Source: Acanthacorydalis orientalis
Lineage: Eukaryota > Arthropoda > Insecta > Megaloptera > Corydalidae
Direction: 5' to 3'
DNA length: 64,000 nt
Assembly (NCBI GenBank): GCA_034766995.1
Contig: CM068318.1
Span: forward strand, 2,430,501-2,494,500
Under the pieces are notes generated by a model. The model was not told where the DNA came from. It saw only the letters and a program-made list of their open reading frames with translations, and searched no databases. Every line of letters starts with the position of its first letter. Within the stretch, counting starts at the first letter, position 1. Below are positions 48,520 to 61,908 of this stretch, one piece after another. The position numbers and the translations under genes are program-made.

Positions 48520-50273
48520 TATTTACAAACTGAGACAGTTATGGCTCTTTACGAATCTACTTAATTTTTTTTAGATGACTAAACTAATTTTTTATATTTA
48601 AAAACAAGTACGCAGTGTATAAGCGTTCCCAGTAAACAAGAATTTTAAGGTACATAAATTTGAAATCGATCGATACTTTTTATGAATATAAATGAATTGA
48701 AAAAGTAAACAGTACGGTTTCTCAACATATCACAATCATTCCAATAGTTCTTCACTAGAAAAAATTCACAGAAATACAATCGAGTATATTTTCCAGAATC
48801 AACAAGCAATAAATTCCACACTAATAGGACATGTACAAAATAATAAAACATGTGTTAAGCAATATAACAAAACAACACACAGTTCTTAACAATGAAGCTA
48901 TTAAATAAAAAAAAAATAATGATAGATTTAATATTTATAACAACAAATGTTAAAGTTCGCATGACGAAAAAAAATCAATGATAACATGTTTTCAATACAG
49001 TCATCTTGAAAGATCCAAAATGTATTTATGTTTTTTCTTCTTCAGTTTACATTCTGAATAAATTGATTTTAATTAATTCAAATATTCATGACTATAAATT
49101 TTATAATAAAAACTGAAAAAGAGTCCTAATAGATTTCTGGTATGTTATTTTAAAACTCAAGCAAAAACACATCGTTGATGAATAAAATTTCAATAAATTT
49201 CGAGAAAGATTTTTTTTTTATAATTGACCTATGCAATTTCATTGAGTAATATTTAAATATATCCGTTGTGTATTGTAAGAACGAATGGATAATTTCGATT
49301 GAAAATAAATGCCATAGTGTGAAATTATTTATATAAAAGAAAATGTACGAAATGAAAAAGAAATATAGATAGAGTGTAGAGAATAAATATTGAAATTAAA
49401 CGACCGCTCTTCTCAGTACATTCCGGGAAAAAACATGTACCGAAAACAAGACCAAAATTAATATTACGAATAAAACGTACCGCGAGACTTGATTATCCTG
49501 ACATTGGGGAATAATTTACATATAAATTTAAAAGAAAAAAAGTAGTAGACATTTTTTTGTTAGCATAATATAAACGAGAAATGAACGAGAATATGAGAAT
49601 AAAGATATACTTTCATTAACTGCTAAAACAGCACTCTCTCCCCATGCCGACATTTCCGTAACATCCACTTTTATATCTGTACACATTTTATTTTTATTTT
49701 TTTGTCTCGAAGATAGCAGTATTATGCCCTATCAACCGGCAATTTACGACAGAAGTATTTTACATTATACATCGTGCACAGCGGCCATTTATCTAAATTT
49801 ACACGCTCATAATTTAGAAAAGATACATTCACATTTTTCCGTTTGTTTGGTGTGAGCGCAGAGCCGTCCTCTATCTGACCATCATATAAATCAGAAGTGC
49901 AAGGATTCATCCGGCACTAAACATCAGACTTTAACGTTGAACTACTCAACCGTATGCTTCGTTATGTATTGAACATAAAAAGAGAGAACTGTTGTTACAT
50001 AAAAACGGACGTATGCGCCGTGGATTGTCAGGTGGTACGGCGACATGATGCAGGTAATCATTGAAAAAAAAAGTTCGAGCTGGAACTTTATAAGCGGTTT
50101 ATGTATTTAATTGACTATCAGATATGTTTTACTGCGTAATATTTTGCTTTATTGTCAACTCGGGTACATTGTATAATAAACGTTTTTATGATACAGTATT
50201 GCATTAGAAACGATACGTTATTTATTGACATGATTACAACTTGACCTACAGGTACAGAAATCAATATAGAAAT

Positions 50274-50276
<3 letters not shown>
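48520..50276. other. AT-rich spacer
   Basis: Slightly GC-richer at 49.62-49.93 kb, with a 62-codon minus-strand frame of no recognised content. Confidence 0.4.

Positions 50277-50328
<52 letters not shown>
50277..50328. repeat. (TA)n microsatellite
   Basis: About 26 units. Confidence 0.97.
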
Positions 50329-50330
<2 letters not shown>

Positions 50331-50464
50331 TAAAAAAAAGCAGCAGACAATAATGTATGAGTAGGTACGATATTTCTGATAAAAATAAAACTACATGATT
50401 CAACAACATACTATAAAGCAATGACATAAGACTTGAAGTGGAAAATGTCTGGAATGATCAAAAA

Positions 50465-50905
50465 TTATTATCTCCCGTTCTCAAAAAACATATTCGTTTC
50501 TAAGATCAATAACTGATTATTGACACTTTTTGTTTGTAACTTACTATGGATTTCGGATTTTTCCATCATCTTCATATCGAATTGATGATGATGTTTTATC
50601 AATAGCTATTGCTTGAATATTAAATTGTGATTTTTGAAATTATATTTTTTATTTAGAAGGTATAAAATATTTTCTGAAATACAACAATTAATTGTTTTTT
50701 TTAGTTGTTTGAGCAGCTATTCTTAAGAGCTCAAATTCCTTTTTTATGTTAATTACATGCGGTAATAGCAACTCACACACGTGTCAATTTTGGTTCAATC
50801 TTCAACTTTAATTACAGCTGGGATTTATTTATTTGTTCGTTTTAATATCTGATATTGAAAAACTCATTTGTGAACGTGAATTTACATACAATACCAGATT
50901 TATAC
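50465..50905. mobile_element. Decayed palindromic repeat P with long centre
   Basis: A diverged left arm (GATCAATAACTGATTATTGA, TTTTCCATCATCTTCAT; 50470-50575) and an outer right-arm end (AACTCATTTGTGAACGTGAA, TTTACATACAATACC; 50860-50900) are separated by about 280 bp of unrelated sequence. They may belong to one element or to two. Confidence 0.4.
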
Positions 50906-52200
50906 TATGACATCAATGATTACAAATGTAAATAGGAAAATAAAAACAGACGTGTATTATGAAATAAATTAACTTTTTCCGATTGTTTTGCTTCGTTTTT
51001 TTTTTCGTTCTATCTATAAAATCTATTTTAAAAACACAATCGAAATTTCAGACAAAGATTAATAAATAACGGACAAAATGTTTATTCGAAAAAGCACGAT
51101 TCTTGTTAGATATCTATTTTTTTTTTAAAAAAAAATACCTAAAACCATTGTGTACGGAAAATGATTTAATATTGGATAATTTAATTGAAACAGATCCGCA
51201 TATTTCAATGCCACTAGTGACTGTATTTTATAAAATCACGATCTTCTTTAATCCCTCCTACAACATCGTGACTTGTTTTTTGTTTTCAATCAATTTTTTA
51301 ATATGTTATATAATACAGAGAAATTGTTTGGAATATATCTGTCATAACCTGTAATACAATTCTATATGTAAACGAGATGATTGAAAAATTATTTTAATAT
51401 ATATATATACAGAGAGAGAGAGAGTTGACAGAAACAGTAATTGATGTATAAAATTTACGGAAATTCCCTGTCGGCGACAAAAAATTAAAATGTCCTTGCT
51501 TGCAACAACACAGACGTTCATTCATTTTTCCAGTACAAAAATATTAATAAAGATTATTTCCTAGATAACGAACAAAGCATACGCATAAAAAGGAACGAGT
51601 GCGATAAAATATCGAACAAAAAACAGCATCGAAGAATGTTATGGAAAAACGGACGCTTCTGTGTGTACTAATAATGTCTAACGGGAAAATATAGAACGTA
51701 ATCAGATAACTGAAAACACGGTAACGTTATGCATAGAAAAATTCCAGAACGCTACGTACAAAATAGAAAAGAAGGGGTTGAGACACGCGCCAGAGGGTGA
51801 GCGAGAGTGCACGGATCGATTTTCAATAAATTTAGTTTAGGTGATATGTGCCGTTGTTTAGATTTGCAATTTGATATACACGAAATTACCATAAAATACT
51901 TATTCGTGTGGCAGAGTCATGATATTCTGTATACGGGATGAAGAACAAAAGCAAATGGAAAAAGTTAGATTATCGTAAAAATGTGTAACGTCTGCACCGC
52001 GGTTGGTTTTACTCGACGAAGGTGTGAATCCATTGAATAAAATTAGATTTAAAATATCAAGTCATAACTTTATATGACAGCTGTGAACTGCTTTGCATGG
52101 AATATAAATTTTAGGGGATGAAATAACATCAGGTGGAACTATAAACTTCATTATCAAATTCCGTGTACTCTCCTCTTAATAAACCGACTGAAATTTCTCT
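50906..52200. other. Unassigned sequence with a T10A9 palindrome
   Basis: The homopolymer palindrome is at 51117-51135. An 83-codon frame follows on the plus strand (51103-51354) without a domain. A TA/GA tract lies at 51398-51424. Confidence 0.4.
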
Positions 52201-52224
52201 ATTTGCTGATAGAGTCACTTTATT

Positions 52225-52630
52225 TCAAACATGACGGAATTTGTTAGTCTCATACGAATAATTAGAAAAAGTCAGATCTAAAGAAAAAGTAGAAATACAT
52301 CTAAGCATCGATCCGAAGACGAAACGCAGAAAATATTTGTATATTACAATCGTGAAAGCTTCTACAACAAAAAGATGTAACGTATTGCTGATGACAGCGA
52401 ATTTATCAGACTTATACATCCAAAGCACGAAAAAAATATTGATATTGACTTGCGTACCCGCTCTCTGCCCGTTCGCAGTCAATATTATGAATGCAAAGAA
52501 AAATCTCGAAATGATAAAATATTCTAAAGCGATATGCAATTTAACAATACGACTACGGTATCTGATCAAGGCTTTTTTTACATCCGAATCGAGATCAGTT
52601 AGATGATGAACGTTTTTTTTATATCTTCAC
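52225..52630 (-). other. Unassigned hydrophobic open frame (minus strand)
   Basis: Open for about 130 codons from near 52625, ending in a stop at 52225. The middle is hydrophobic (ALEYFIISRFFFAFIIL, then HLFVVEAFTIVIYKYFL), as membrane helices would be, after a charged stretch (LTDLDSDVKKALIRYRSRIV). It faintly recalls an insect chemoreceptor exon, but I see no diagnostic motif, and AT-rich DNA yields F/I/L/V-rich translations by chance. No complete splice context was found. Confidence 0.2.
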
Positions 52631-52744
52631 ACATTCACATATAAATATATAGACAAGAAAGAGATATGGGAAAGAAACCGAATACAGTGTGGAAAAAATA
52701 CAATAAATAAGTTGCACATGCGAATCCTCTTTTAACCATACGCT

Positions 52745-52935
52745 CGGCAAAAAAGTCTGATCACAAATGTTCAAGAAATCATCATTGTTGATTACTGATT
52801 GTTGAATATGCAGATTTAATAGCCGATATTTCGAACATTCTTGATCGGACTATTTTTGTCGTTTGTGGGGTGAAAAAAGGATTCATTTGTGAGTGTAAAT
52901 TTAGCAACAGTATTGGAGCTGTATTGTCATAATAA
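52745..52935. mobile_element. Palindromic repeat P, centre-deleted copy
   Basis: The left arm (AGTCTGATCACAAATGTTCA, AGAAATCATCATTG) runs straight into the outer right arm (GTTTGTGGGGTGAAAAAAGG, ATTCATTTGTGAGTGTAAAT, GGAGCTGTATTGT). The inner part of both arms is largely lost. Confidence 0.6.
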
Positions 52936-53205
52936 ATAAAATTACAATAACGGGTGTGCAAGTGAAGTGGGAAATTCAAAAACAGGCTTATTCAAATACC
53001 ATTCGAGTGAGAGGATAAAATTGAGCGGTACACTGTTAGTTATTAATGGTTATTTAGTACATATGAAGCAGTGGCTCAGTGCACATCGAACAATAATTTT
53101 CAAAATCAATCATAATAAAAAAGAAATCAATCAGCAACTTGAAGTATTATTAATTTCCATTTATTCATGAAGATATGCGTAGCCCCCTTTTCTTTCTCTC
53201 TCTCT

Positions 53206-53208
<3 letters not shown>
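52936..53208. other. AT-rich spacer ending in a TC tract
   Basis: TC units at 53190-53208 lead into the following TA array. Confidence 0.5.
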
Positions 53209-53241
<33 letters not shown>

Positions 53242-53244
53242 CTG

Positions 53245-53306
<62 letters not shown>
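53209..53306. repeat. (TA)n array with one ACTGTATAAA break
   Basis: Two TA tracts, about 32 and 55 bp. Confidence 0.98.
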
Positions 53307-53307
<1 letters not shown>

Positions 53308-54324
53308 CTAGAAATGTTGAAGAATAAATTACAACTTTCGAATAAGCTCCTATGTAATTGAAAACATTGATTAAAATAAAACAATCTCATTTTTAAAACA
53401 CATAAAATCGAACTGAACATCTTCATTGTCAAAACGAATATAGAATAATAAAAAAATACACGTTCGGCTTAAAGAACGACGTATATATAGGAAAATAATT
53501 CAAAAATAAAAAAAAAATGGTACGAGTGAAAAAAAACAATAAAAGCGTTACAGATGCGAAATTAATTCTTTGCGTTTCGACGATTTTAATTTCACTTCAA
53601 AAATACACAGAAACGAAAATGTATAAAGGAGATACACACACATATACATACATACATATATATATATAAATTTATAGACAGATAGATGTGTGTGTATGTA
53701 TGAGACCAGGAACGATTTGTCGGTGGTTCGAAATGAAAATATAACACTGAAAAATAAAAACAACACTTTACAGCGCCCGGGTTGGATTAAACTGGTTAGT
53801 TATTGTATTTAAGAACAGTAAAATACAAAAACACAGTTTCGTTTCGTTAATAAATTTTAGAAAAAAGAAACGATCCAGTTCTACGAAACACGTTTTATAA
53901 ATAGTTTTAAGAATAAAAAAAAGAACTGAAAATATTTATTTATACAATTATAAAAATATAACTTGGAAATTTAAATCAATTGTTTCAGAATTTTTAAAAA
54001 AAATACAGACAATGTCTACATCGTTTTACTTTTAACTACTTGCTCTACATTTTAATAATTTCTTATAAATGTTCAAATATAAAATCATTATTAATATCTG
54101 ATTGATTCAAAAAAGGTATAAATTTCAAAATAGCCACGAACTCACTCTCTTGGTTAACAAAGAAGCATTCATTTTATAAAAAAAGATATCACTTGTAATA
54201 TTCTAAAAGATTTGCTAGTATACTTAAATAAAATTATTAAATATTGAAGACTATATACGAGTCATAAGTTAGATAAAAAATTAAGTTCTATTTCTAATAC
54301 AGTTCTAATACTAATTAAATTCAT
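53307..54324. other. AT-rich spacer
   Basis: A short CATA/TA tract lies at 53639-53668. No gene recognised. Confidence 0.4.
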
Positions 54325-54930
54325 TTTCAGAAAGAATCCGGTAAAAATGTTCAAGAAATCGACATTGATTGTTGCTCCTACGCATTTCGATGGCGATTCA
54401 ATCATCTTCAGAGCACCAAGGTACAGAAAAATTTGCAGATAAGGTAAAAGATCAACTATGTTTCTATATCTTCATTATTTAAGAGTTTTATCTCTATTTA
54501 TTCTATAATAAGTGTTGTCTAATCAAGATTAAATATTTTAGTAGTTCAGATTCTTTCACATGCGAATTTTAATTCTCTCTGAAAGAATCCATCTTTTTTA
54601 CATTTAGTCACAGTTTTCTATTGGAATTTTGCGTTCAAATTAAAGAGCGATTCGAACACGGGTGCACAAAAGGGATGTTTTTTATTTCGTATTTGTATTC
54701 GGGACCTAATAGATGTAGTTCTCGACGCACCCTTAAACCCCAAATAACTATCTAATTGAAGATAATAGCTTCGCCTTCAAAATGCAAATAAATAATAATT
54801 AAAATTAATCAATATATTGAACACATTTGACCAACAAAAACATTTTATGAGTTGTGGGATGAGAAAAGAATTCATCAGCGAATGTAAATTTTTATTCTCG
54901 ACGATAAAACTAACACTGAAATGAAATTAA
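54325..54930. mobile_element. Palindromic repeat P arms flanking unrelated DNA
   Basis: The left arm (54325-54440: GTTCAAGAAATCGACATTGA, GCATTTCGATGGCGATTCAA, TCATCTTCAGAGCACCAAGG, TACAG) and a right outer arm (about 54830-54930: GAGTTGTGGGATGAGAAAAG, AATTCATCAGCGAATGTAAA) enclose about 390 bp that includes repeat D copy 2. This is consistent with an insertion into one P element. Confidence 0.5.
54690..54770 (+). repeat. Repeat family D, copy 2
   Basis: GGACCTAATAGATGTAGTTC, TCGACGCACCCTTAAACCCC and AAATAACT match 45.74 kb over about 50-60 bp. Confidence 0.5.
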
Positions 54931-56299
54931 GGTGGATACATTATTTTTAAGTAGACTTTAACATAGCTTTTCAAGATCTAAGAAAAAATATTTAGGTAAT
55001 AATCTCGACATATAAATTTATTCGTGACACAAATTTATTCTCAGCGTACAAATTTATAGTCGACAAGCTAATGTTATTGAACTTTCAGACTGGAATGAAA
55101 ATAAAACCGATCCTTATACATGTATAGAAAAAAGTCATTAAACAAGTAACCAAGAAAAACATGTTCAAAAATGAAATAATAGTGCGAAAAAATTAAACAT
55201 GGCCATGTATCACATGGAAAAAAAAGCCCAGCTCGTTTATTCACGAATGATATATATTGGTGTATACACACGTCAGTGTAAACTTGCAATCATGCAGATA
55301 ATTATGACATTTGTAATATTTATGCAGGGGAATTGCATGTAGGCGGACGATCGCATAAAATGTTAACCTACAATATTCCGTAGATCTGTATTCATCACGG
55401 TGCAGCCACACATCTCAAGATACATTATCGTACATGCCATTACTAATATGAATATAAATAACTTACTAAAAGTTCAATTAACTCGATATTTAGATAGGCA
55501 TGTAATCATTTATTAATATTAATATATACAGCTTAAATTAGTTTGTGAAGAAAGACACTTACAAAATGTTCAATATTTATAAATTCAAATTTACTTAATT
55601 CGAGCAAGTACTCAAATATTTTGTTATTAGATATTAATCTACTATTAATAGTAGTAATCTAATACATTATTTATAGTAGTAATCTTTACGATAAATCAGT
55701 ACAAATTATATACAAACTGTTACACAAGAAACTATGTATATAAGATCTAGTAAAACAGGTATTTGTTTTCAAAAATGGTACAAGTTTTTTCCAGTTAAAA
55801 GACTTATTGCTGCCACGTGTGTCGCCAGTATAAATAGACCGTTGCGAAATGAGGGTTCAAGAGCAAAATCTAACAATATCAATCGGATATTTTAGTATAT
55901 CTACGAGAAAGGATCAAAAATGTATATCAAACGGTCGAGGAAATGTTTAAAAAATACAACGTTTTATAGACAAAAAAAAGATTCGCTGCTTTAATGAAAC
56001 GAAAACTGTGATCGCTCTGTCGGATCGTGCCTTTACGATCTCGATACAAAAATGGATGTTATCGTTTCTGTTTTTTCTTCGAGATGTAAGAAAACACGAG
56101 CAGTTTAATAAGCTTCGATTCAACGATAATATAAATGTTTAAAGAGGAACAATATAGATATCGTAAAAATTGATTAAAGATAGAGATGGAGTTAAAACGT
56201 TTACGGAAATAAAATTCGCAGAGAAATAAGTTTTTACTTTCGAATCAAACATCTATAATAAACGAATTAGCACGTCTGAAAAGTGTTATTATCCTGATT
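54931..56299. other. AT-rich spacer
   Basis: Nothing recognised. 55810-55870 is slightly GC-richer. Confidence 0.4.
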
Positions 56300-56480
56300 T
56301 CCTATCAATTTTGCACTGAAATCGTATACGCTCTTTCGTTGTACAACATGAGAGAGCTACATACAAGTCAACCGATCAGAACAGAGACCAAGCGATCTCC
56401 GCCAACCAATCAGAACACGAGTAAAATTTTCATAAAGCATGCACAGGATTAATTTTTAATTAGAGAAACAATAATTAATA
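56300..56480 (+). repeat. Repeat family C, copy 3
   Basis: Starts near GCACTGAAATCGTATACGCT and closely follows copy 2 for about 170 bp. It includes both boxes: CAACCGATCAGAACAGAG (first CCAAT mutated to CCGAT) and CAACCAATCAGAACACGAG. The GC-rich head of copy 2 is absent. Confidence 0.7.
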
Positions 56481-56544
56481 ATCTTGTTTGATATATTAAA
56501 AAAATATCAATTTCATCATCTTCTCAATACAATTATTAATATTT

Positions 56545-57285
56545 GTTTTGCAAATGAATTCTTCATCGCTTGACAACCCACATAATGATTTTTGCTCAAA
56601 AATGTTTAATAGATCATTATTGATCATTGACTGTTGCTTACATGCATTTTAATGCCGATGTCGTCGTTCTTAAAACCCTAAAATACTGAAAAATCTATTT
56701 TTTAAAATTCTGTGAAAATGAACTTATCAAGAAAGATTAATATCTCTCGATACCTGATTGTCGATCAATTCACTAACGCTTATAGACTTATTTCAATTTC
56801 ATAAACGAATTCTTTTCTAAAAAAATATTTGAAAAATTAACTCAAGCGTAGAGAGTACTTAGTACTAATGCTAACAACTCTCACTGTTCAAATGTCTGAA
56901 TAGATTTACGGTTCGAGCGTCGTTACAAAACGGTGCAGCAATTTTTCATGACCAGCGGAGCAGCTGAGTATCCGGGAAGAGAATCTCTCTGATTGGCCTG
57001 ATATATTATTAAGAAAAAAAATATGGTACTTTTGCAAGGACAAATGGCAGATTTGTAAAATGGATGAGTGACGTTTTGAAAGTTTTATAAATCTTTTTCT
57101 GTATATTTTAGATTCTTCTCTAGCTTAACGTTTTGAGAATGATTGTATTTCTATCGAAATGAGCATGAATAACAATCAAAAAGGATTAATAGTCAATTTA
57201 TTGAATGTTATTGATCAAAAAGAAACTTGTAGTTTATAGAATGAGTACAAAAGTTATTCATGGAAGCAAATCTTGAAAATAGGTC
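56545..57285. mobile_element. Palindromic repeat P, two widely spaced arms
   Basis: The left arm at 56545-56700 (GCAAATGAATTCTTCATCGC, GCTCAAAAATGTTTAATAGA, GATGTCGTCGTTCTTAAAAC, CTGAAAAATCT) is followed by a right arm at 57110-57285 (GAGAATGATTGTATTTCTAT, ATGAATAACAATCAAAAAGG, GAATGTTATTGATCAAAAAG). The 400 bp between them are unrelated, so either a large insertion or two separate half-copies. Confidence 0.5.
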
Positions 57286-58114
57286 GTTTCTGTTTAGTAC
57301 AATACATACAATTAATGCACACGTGTGTCAACAATGTGCCTTAATGTACATTTTAACAAATATCTTACTTAAATACGTTTTCTCTATTTTAAATTTAATT
57401 AATTCAATTTAGAATTTCAACACCAGACAAACAATCCACCCAACCCAACTCACACAAACATATATCCGTTAAATTTGTCGTACATTTATTCCTTGAATTA
57501 AATTAACACAGCCCAATAAAACTGAATTATCTTAATTTATACATTTTCTTTTTTTTTTTGAAAAAAAAGAACACATCCGCGCGTAGAGAAATTAAAATGA
57601 ACTTTTATTACATAATGCGAATTCTGAAGCAATTACAGTAAATATGTACACGCGAACGCAATAAATTACCGAAAAAATCTTACTGCTACTCTAAATAATT
57701 GAATTGAAACAAATCAGCGTAATAAACATTCCAGAATATATTTCCACTTTACGGGGTATTCATTTTTTTCCATTTAACGTTAAGTGTATGACGATCCTTT
57801 TTCGTACAATATCATTCGAAATTAATATTTAAATGTGTGTGTGTTTTTTTTATTTATTTTCAGTGGAATTTAATGGATTGTTATTTTTTTTTCTCTTGTC
57901 TCTTTTTCATTTAAATATACATATAATTGAGTTTAGTAGGTAGTATCAATTCACGATTCAGTATTTCTTTTTAAATGTTGCCATTAAATTTTTTTCACTA
58001 ACGGTTTCATTAATGTATTCGAAATGGGAGAATGTGCTCTTTTCCATAATAATATATTTAGGGTAGAAAATGTGGAGGATAATTTAAAATGATTATGAGA
58101 ATTATAGATGATTC
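57286..58114. other. AT-rich spacer
   Basis: T- and A-runs at 57547-57568. No feature recognised. Confidence 0.4.
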
Positions 58115-58160
58115 CGCAGTGAAAGTGAATTTAGCCATTGAATCAGAAGTGTAAAAGAAT
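58115..58160 (-). mobile_element. Palindromic repeat P, outer-end fragment
   Basis: CGCAGTGAAAGTGAATTTAG, CCATTGAATCAGAAGTGTA matches the terminal 45 bp. Confidence 0.4.
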
Positions 58161-58880
58161 AATTTATATTTAATCTCAAAGTTGCTTCTATTCATATTTA
58201 AAATTAAAGACTGGCTTCATGCATATTTTACAACAAAATTTGAATGTTTATGATGAGATTCTCTTAAAAATGATAACGAAAGTTTCAAATATTTAAATTT
58301 ATGAATTATTGAAACAATTCGTTTTATACTAAATGGATTTTTTGTTCCTCTTGCAGAAATTAATAAATTGCATATAACGGGCTTTGTTCCTAGACGCTTC
58401 ATATCAAATGAAATAATAATAATAATATGAATGTCATTAAAAACTTGAACGTATACTAAAATAACAAAAGTACCACATTCAGATACGAATGTATAATAAT
58501 ATAAAATACAATATGTTCGTTGTAATTAAAAGTTTGAATAGTTCTGTTTGGAAAAAAGTCTTATATACATGTGTACGTGCACGAACGAGTATGTAAGTTT
58601 TGTTGAAATTCGCAAATACACTTTGTAATTTACTTCAAAATCAACATCTATAGCACCAAGTAGGAAATTGTTATCAGGACAAAGATGCTTATAAACATTA
58701 CCTTGTATTTACATTTCGACTAGTAACGAAGTTGATATTTTTCTTTATAATAGAAAAAAGAAATGTTACAAAGCAAACAATAGCTTTTGTGCTTTCACAT
58801 TTCATAATTTATTACGGGCTGGCAATTGTGATTTTTGTCATGAATTAAAATAAACATAATAAAATAATATAAACCCGAAC
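58161..58880. other. AT-rich spacer
   Basis: Nothing recognised. Confidence 0.4.
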
Positions 58881-59500
58881 GCCGTACAAATACTCATTTT
58901 TCGCACGTGCTGCGCGACTACATATAAATTTTGATTATATCGTACATAAAACACTCTTAAATAGAAATTTAATTTGAATACAGAACAAATATGTGTGGAG
59001 CGAGTCTGCCTCTCCGCATCGAACAAATTGAGAATAAGCTATGGCCGCGCGGCGAAACGTTAAAGTCGTCGACGAAAATGGCGACTGCATCGCATCAAAA
59101 CTACAAACACGTCTGAGAATTAGAACCCCCGCAGACAGAGAACTTTCCTTTCAACAGAATGAAAGATAACACCGAGAGGAAAATAAACAGAACAAAAGGA
59201 TGTTGTAGCGGCGGACGGGTTCGTGGTGTGGGGACGTGCAAACACAGAAAACAATTACAACATTTAATTAAAGATTACACAAAGCTCTCCGCAAACAATA
59301 AATGGTTCAACAATTTGAACGGACGTTCTCGATGACTATAATTTTCAACAATGAATTCGCGGCGGAACCGAACGACGTGGTGTGTTTTTTAAAAACGGCA
59401 GAAGAACTTTATCAAAAGAATCATTTAATTGCATCGACTGGGCGAGACACAAAAAGTGAGAATGTACGAGAAATGTGCTTCACCATTGATTCGTTTTGAA
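58881..59500. other. CpG-richer island
   Basis: Balanced composition with many CpG (ATGGCCGCGCGGCGAAACGT near 59041, GTAGCGGCGGACGGGTTCGT near 59206). A 65-codon plus-strand frame at 59302-59499 has no recognised domain. It could be a promoter or conserved element near a gene outside the window. Confidence 0.35.
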
Positions 59501-60685
59501 TTTAATTTCCTTTTAATGTCATTAGAGAATTAAAACCATTTTTTTTATAACAGATTCGCATAGTTTCACACAACTATTTTATATCTTGCGTTATATGATC
59601 ACAATTTATTCTCTCTCTAAAACTTGGCATTAATTAATATGTTTCATTTCTACAACATAAATGTGTCAATTATTGAGCAATCATTAAAAATATTCTACTT
59701 TTAATTTCCCAGCCAATATCTACTTAAAATAATGAGTGAAATATTGTTTTTTAATTATCTTTTAAACTTCAGAAGAAACTATGCATTTAAAGGTTAACTA
59801 GAAATATTTAAAAGACTTGCACAATGAAATCTAATAAATAACTATTTAAAAAAAACTGGATTTGTACCAGGCAATACTTTATTTTTTTGAAATCTCCTAT
59901 AACTCGCTCTACTACACCATCCATAAGTCATCTCCAATCCGTGGGTGTTTGTATACAAAATATTTTTTTATCAAACGTTTAACAAAAAATAAAAAAACTT
60001 TGCATTGTTCGAAAATCCTTGATAAAACAAAGAAACTATTTAAATAACAAACTTCTTAAAAAAATACAATAATTTCTTTCGAACAAAAAGAAGAAAAAAT
60101 AAAGAAAATGAAATTACATGATAGTTATTTAAATTTATTTTTAATTTTTCCTCGTAGATGATAACTGTCCAATGTTCGCGTATTCAAAAGTCAGAAAAAC
60201 AGGAAAGATAAACACATTCGATAATTCGCATTCAAGTTGGATTATTCATTAACGAATTCTCGTATTCCGAATGTTATGAAACTGTCGATGCCATAAGAGT
60301 GTTTAAAAATAAACGCGAATAAAAAAAGTTGGCAGTAATATGTTGTTAAAACATACAATTAATTTTTATTTTAAGTTCATTGAAATTCAACAGAGCTTAT
60401 TATGTATTTTATACGCACGCAGATGTGTTTATCTTTCGAAATTTTTCTATCACTACAATAATTAGAACGTAAAGTTCAGGAAGAAAGATGTCTATAAATA
60501 TAATTTAATGTTTCCTGTAAACGTTCTTGAAAATAATATAATTTCTCAATGCGAATCCCGTTTTGAATCCTTAATGTTTACCGCGTCGATTACAATTCAT
60601 CTGCATAAATTCATCCGAGAACACAAATCATAATCCCTGTTCGACGTCATGTTCAACATCGCGGAAAACATTATCGGTGTTATAA
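59501..60685. other. AT-rich spacer
   Basis: Nothing recognised. Confidence 0.4.
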
Positions 60686-61110
60686 AACATACGCACGTAT
60701 ATTTTTTCAGACATACAAAGAAAACCCACAACTTCATCATACTACTGTCATCACTACGATGATTTCTATCGAACGTGCGAGTGTGAAAAGATTAGTATGA
60801 ATAAGATGGCAAGATCAGTGGATGTGTTGAGAGCTTGTGTAGTAAACGAGAAAAAAAAACAGACGGCGGCATCTCTGACAGTCACGATCATAGTTTCGCG
60901 CGTCACCTTGATTAATGCTAGCGCGCCCAAAACGACGGTGGAAGTAGCGACGGCGAAGACAGAGCGTCATATATATTATTTTGAGTGGACACACGACGCA
61001 GAGATGTAGACTTGTGTGTTAGTCTAAAGACGGGCCGGCTGTGGATGGCAGCGGCAACGCGATGTGGCAATGCTGCACGATGAGGCATCGCACAAAAATG
61101 TTTTCAATGT
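60686..61110 (+). other. CpG-richer island with a 107-codon open frame
   Basis: Open from 60686 to the TAG at 61007, with ATG at 60797 (MNKMARSVDVLRACVVNEKK). A splice-acceptor-like TTTTTTCAG ends at 60710, inside the open frame. The translation has no domain that I know. The GC-rich stretch continues to 61110 (GACGGGCCGGCTGTGGATGG). Promoter-like DNA, an exon or chance are all possible. Confidence 0.25.
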
Positions 61111-61908
61111 TAGACCGAGAATAGATTACACACATCGCTTATTTTGTACTAATAAGCGGTATTGTTTTCGAACGCCGGACACGCTGATGCCAAATTAAAT
61201 AATTGGGTAAAGGTACAGCGAATCCTCGATTCAAAAAAAGACCTGCTGATTACTGTATGCAGCGAAGAGACATTCTCACTCGTTCGACAAAAATATACAT
61301 CGTCTTAACATAACGAAATATAATCGAATTATCAACACTCAATCACTCAGAAGTCTCCTTAATAGATATCCATGTGTTTGTTTAAAGTAAATTTCAAATG
61401 AGATCATCATCGATGACCAGATCGTGATTTATCAAAAAACAGCGCATCTCAAATCATTTTTTTTTGCTATTAAAACATCGGATCCTTTCAGGAACTCGAA
61501 AGCCATGACATGCAATCGAAAATATGTCCATGTGTATTGAAAATAGATCCAAGTTGCTCCATCAGAAACAGTAAAAGACTCGTTTAATCGATCGATAATT
61601 ATTTCATATGAATATTTTCTTAATAAGTAAAAATTACTTAAAAATGACAACACCGCGCCTCGATTATAAAATATTTAGATATTTTAAAGAACTATATCTC
61701 TGTTTTCATTTTTAAAAAGAAATAAAGAGATTCGTTCAATCAAGTTTCTCAGAAAAATACATTCCGTTTCATGTTTTTCTTCTTTGATTTTACACCACGT
61801 AATAACAGATTGAATTATGAAGATTAAACGATAATTGTACAGACGTATGCACATCGGTTTCATAAAGAATAAAGAAAATTATTGAAAACATAAAAAAGTA
61901 GGTTTCAG
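61111..61908. other. AT-rich spacer
   Basis: Nothing recognised. Confidence 0.4.
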
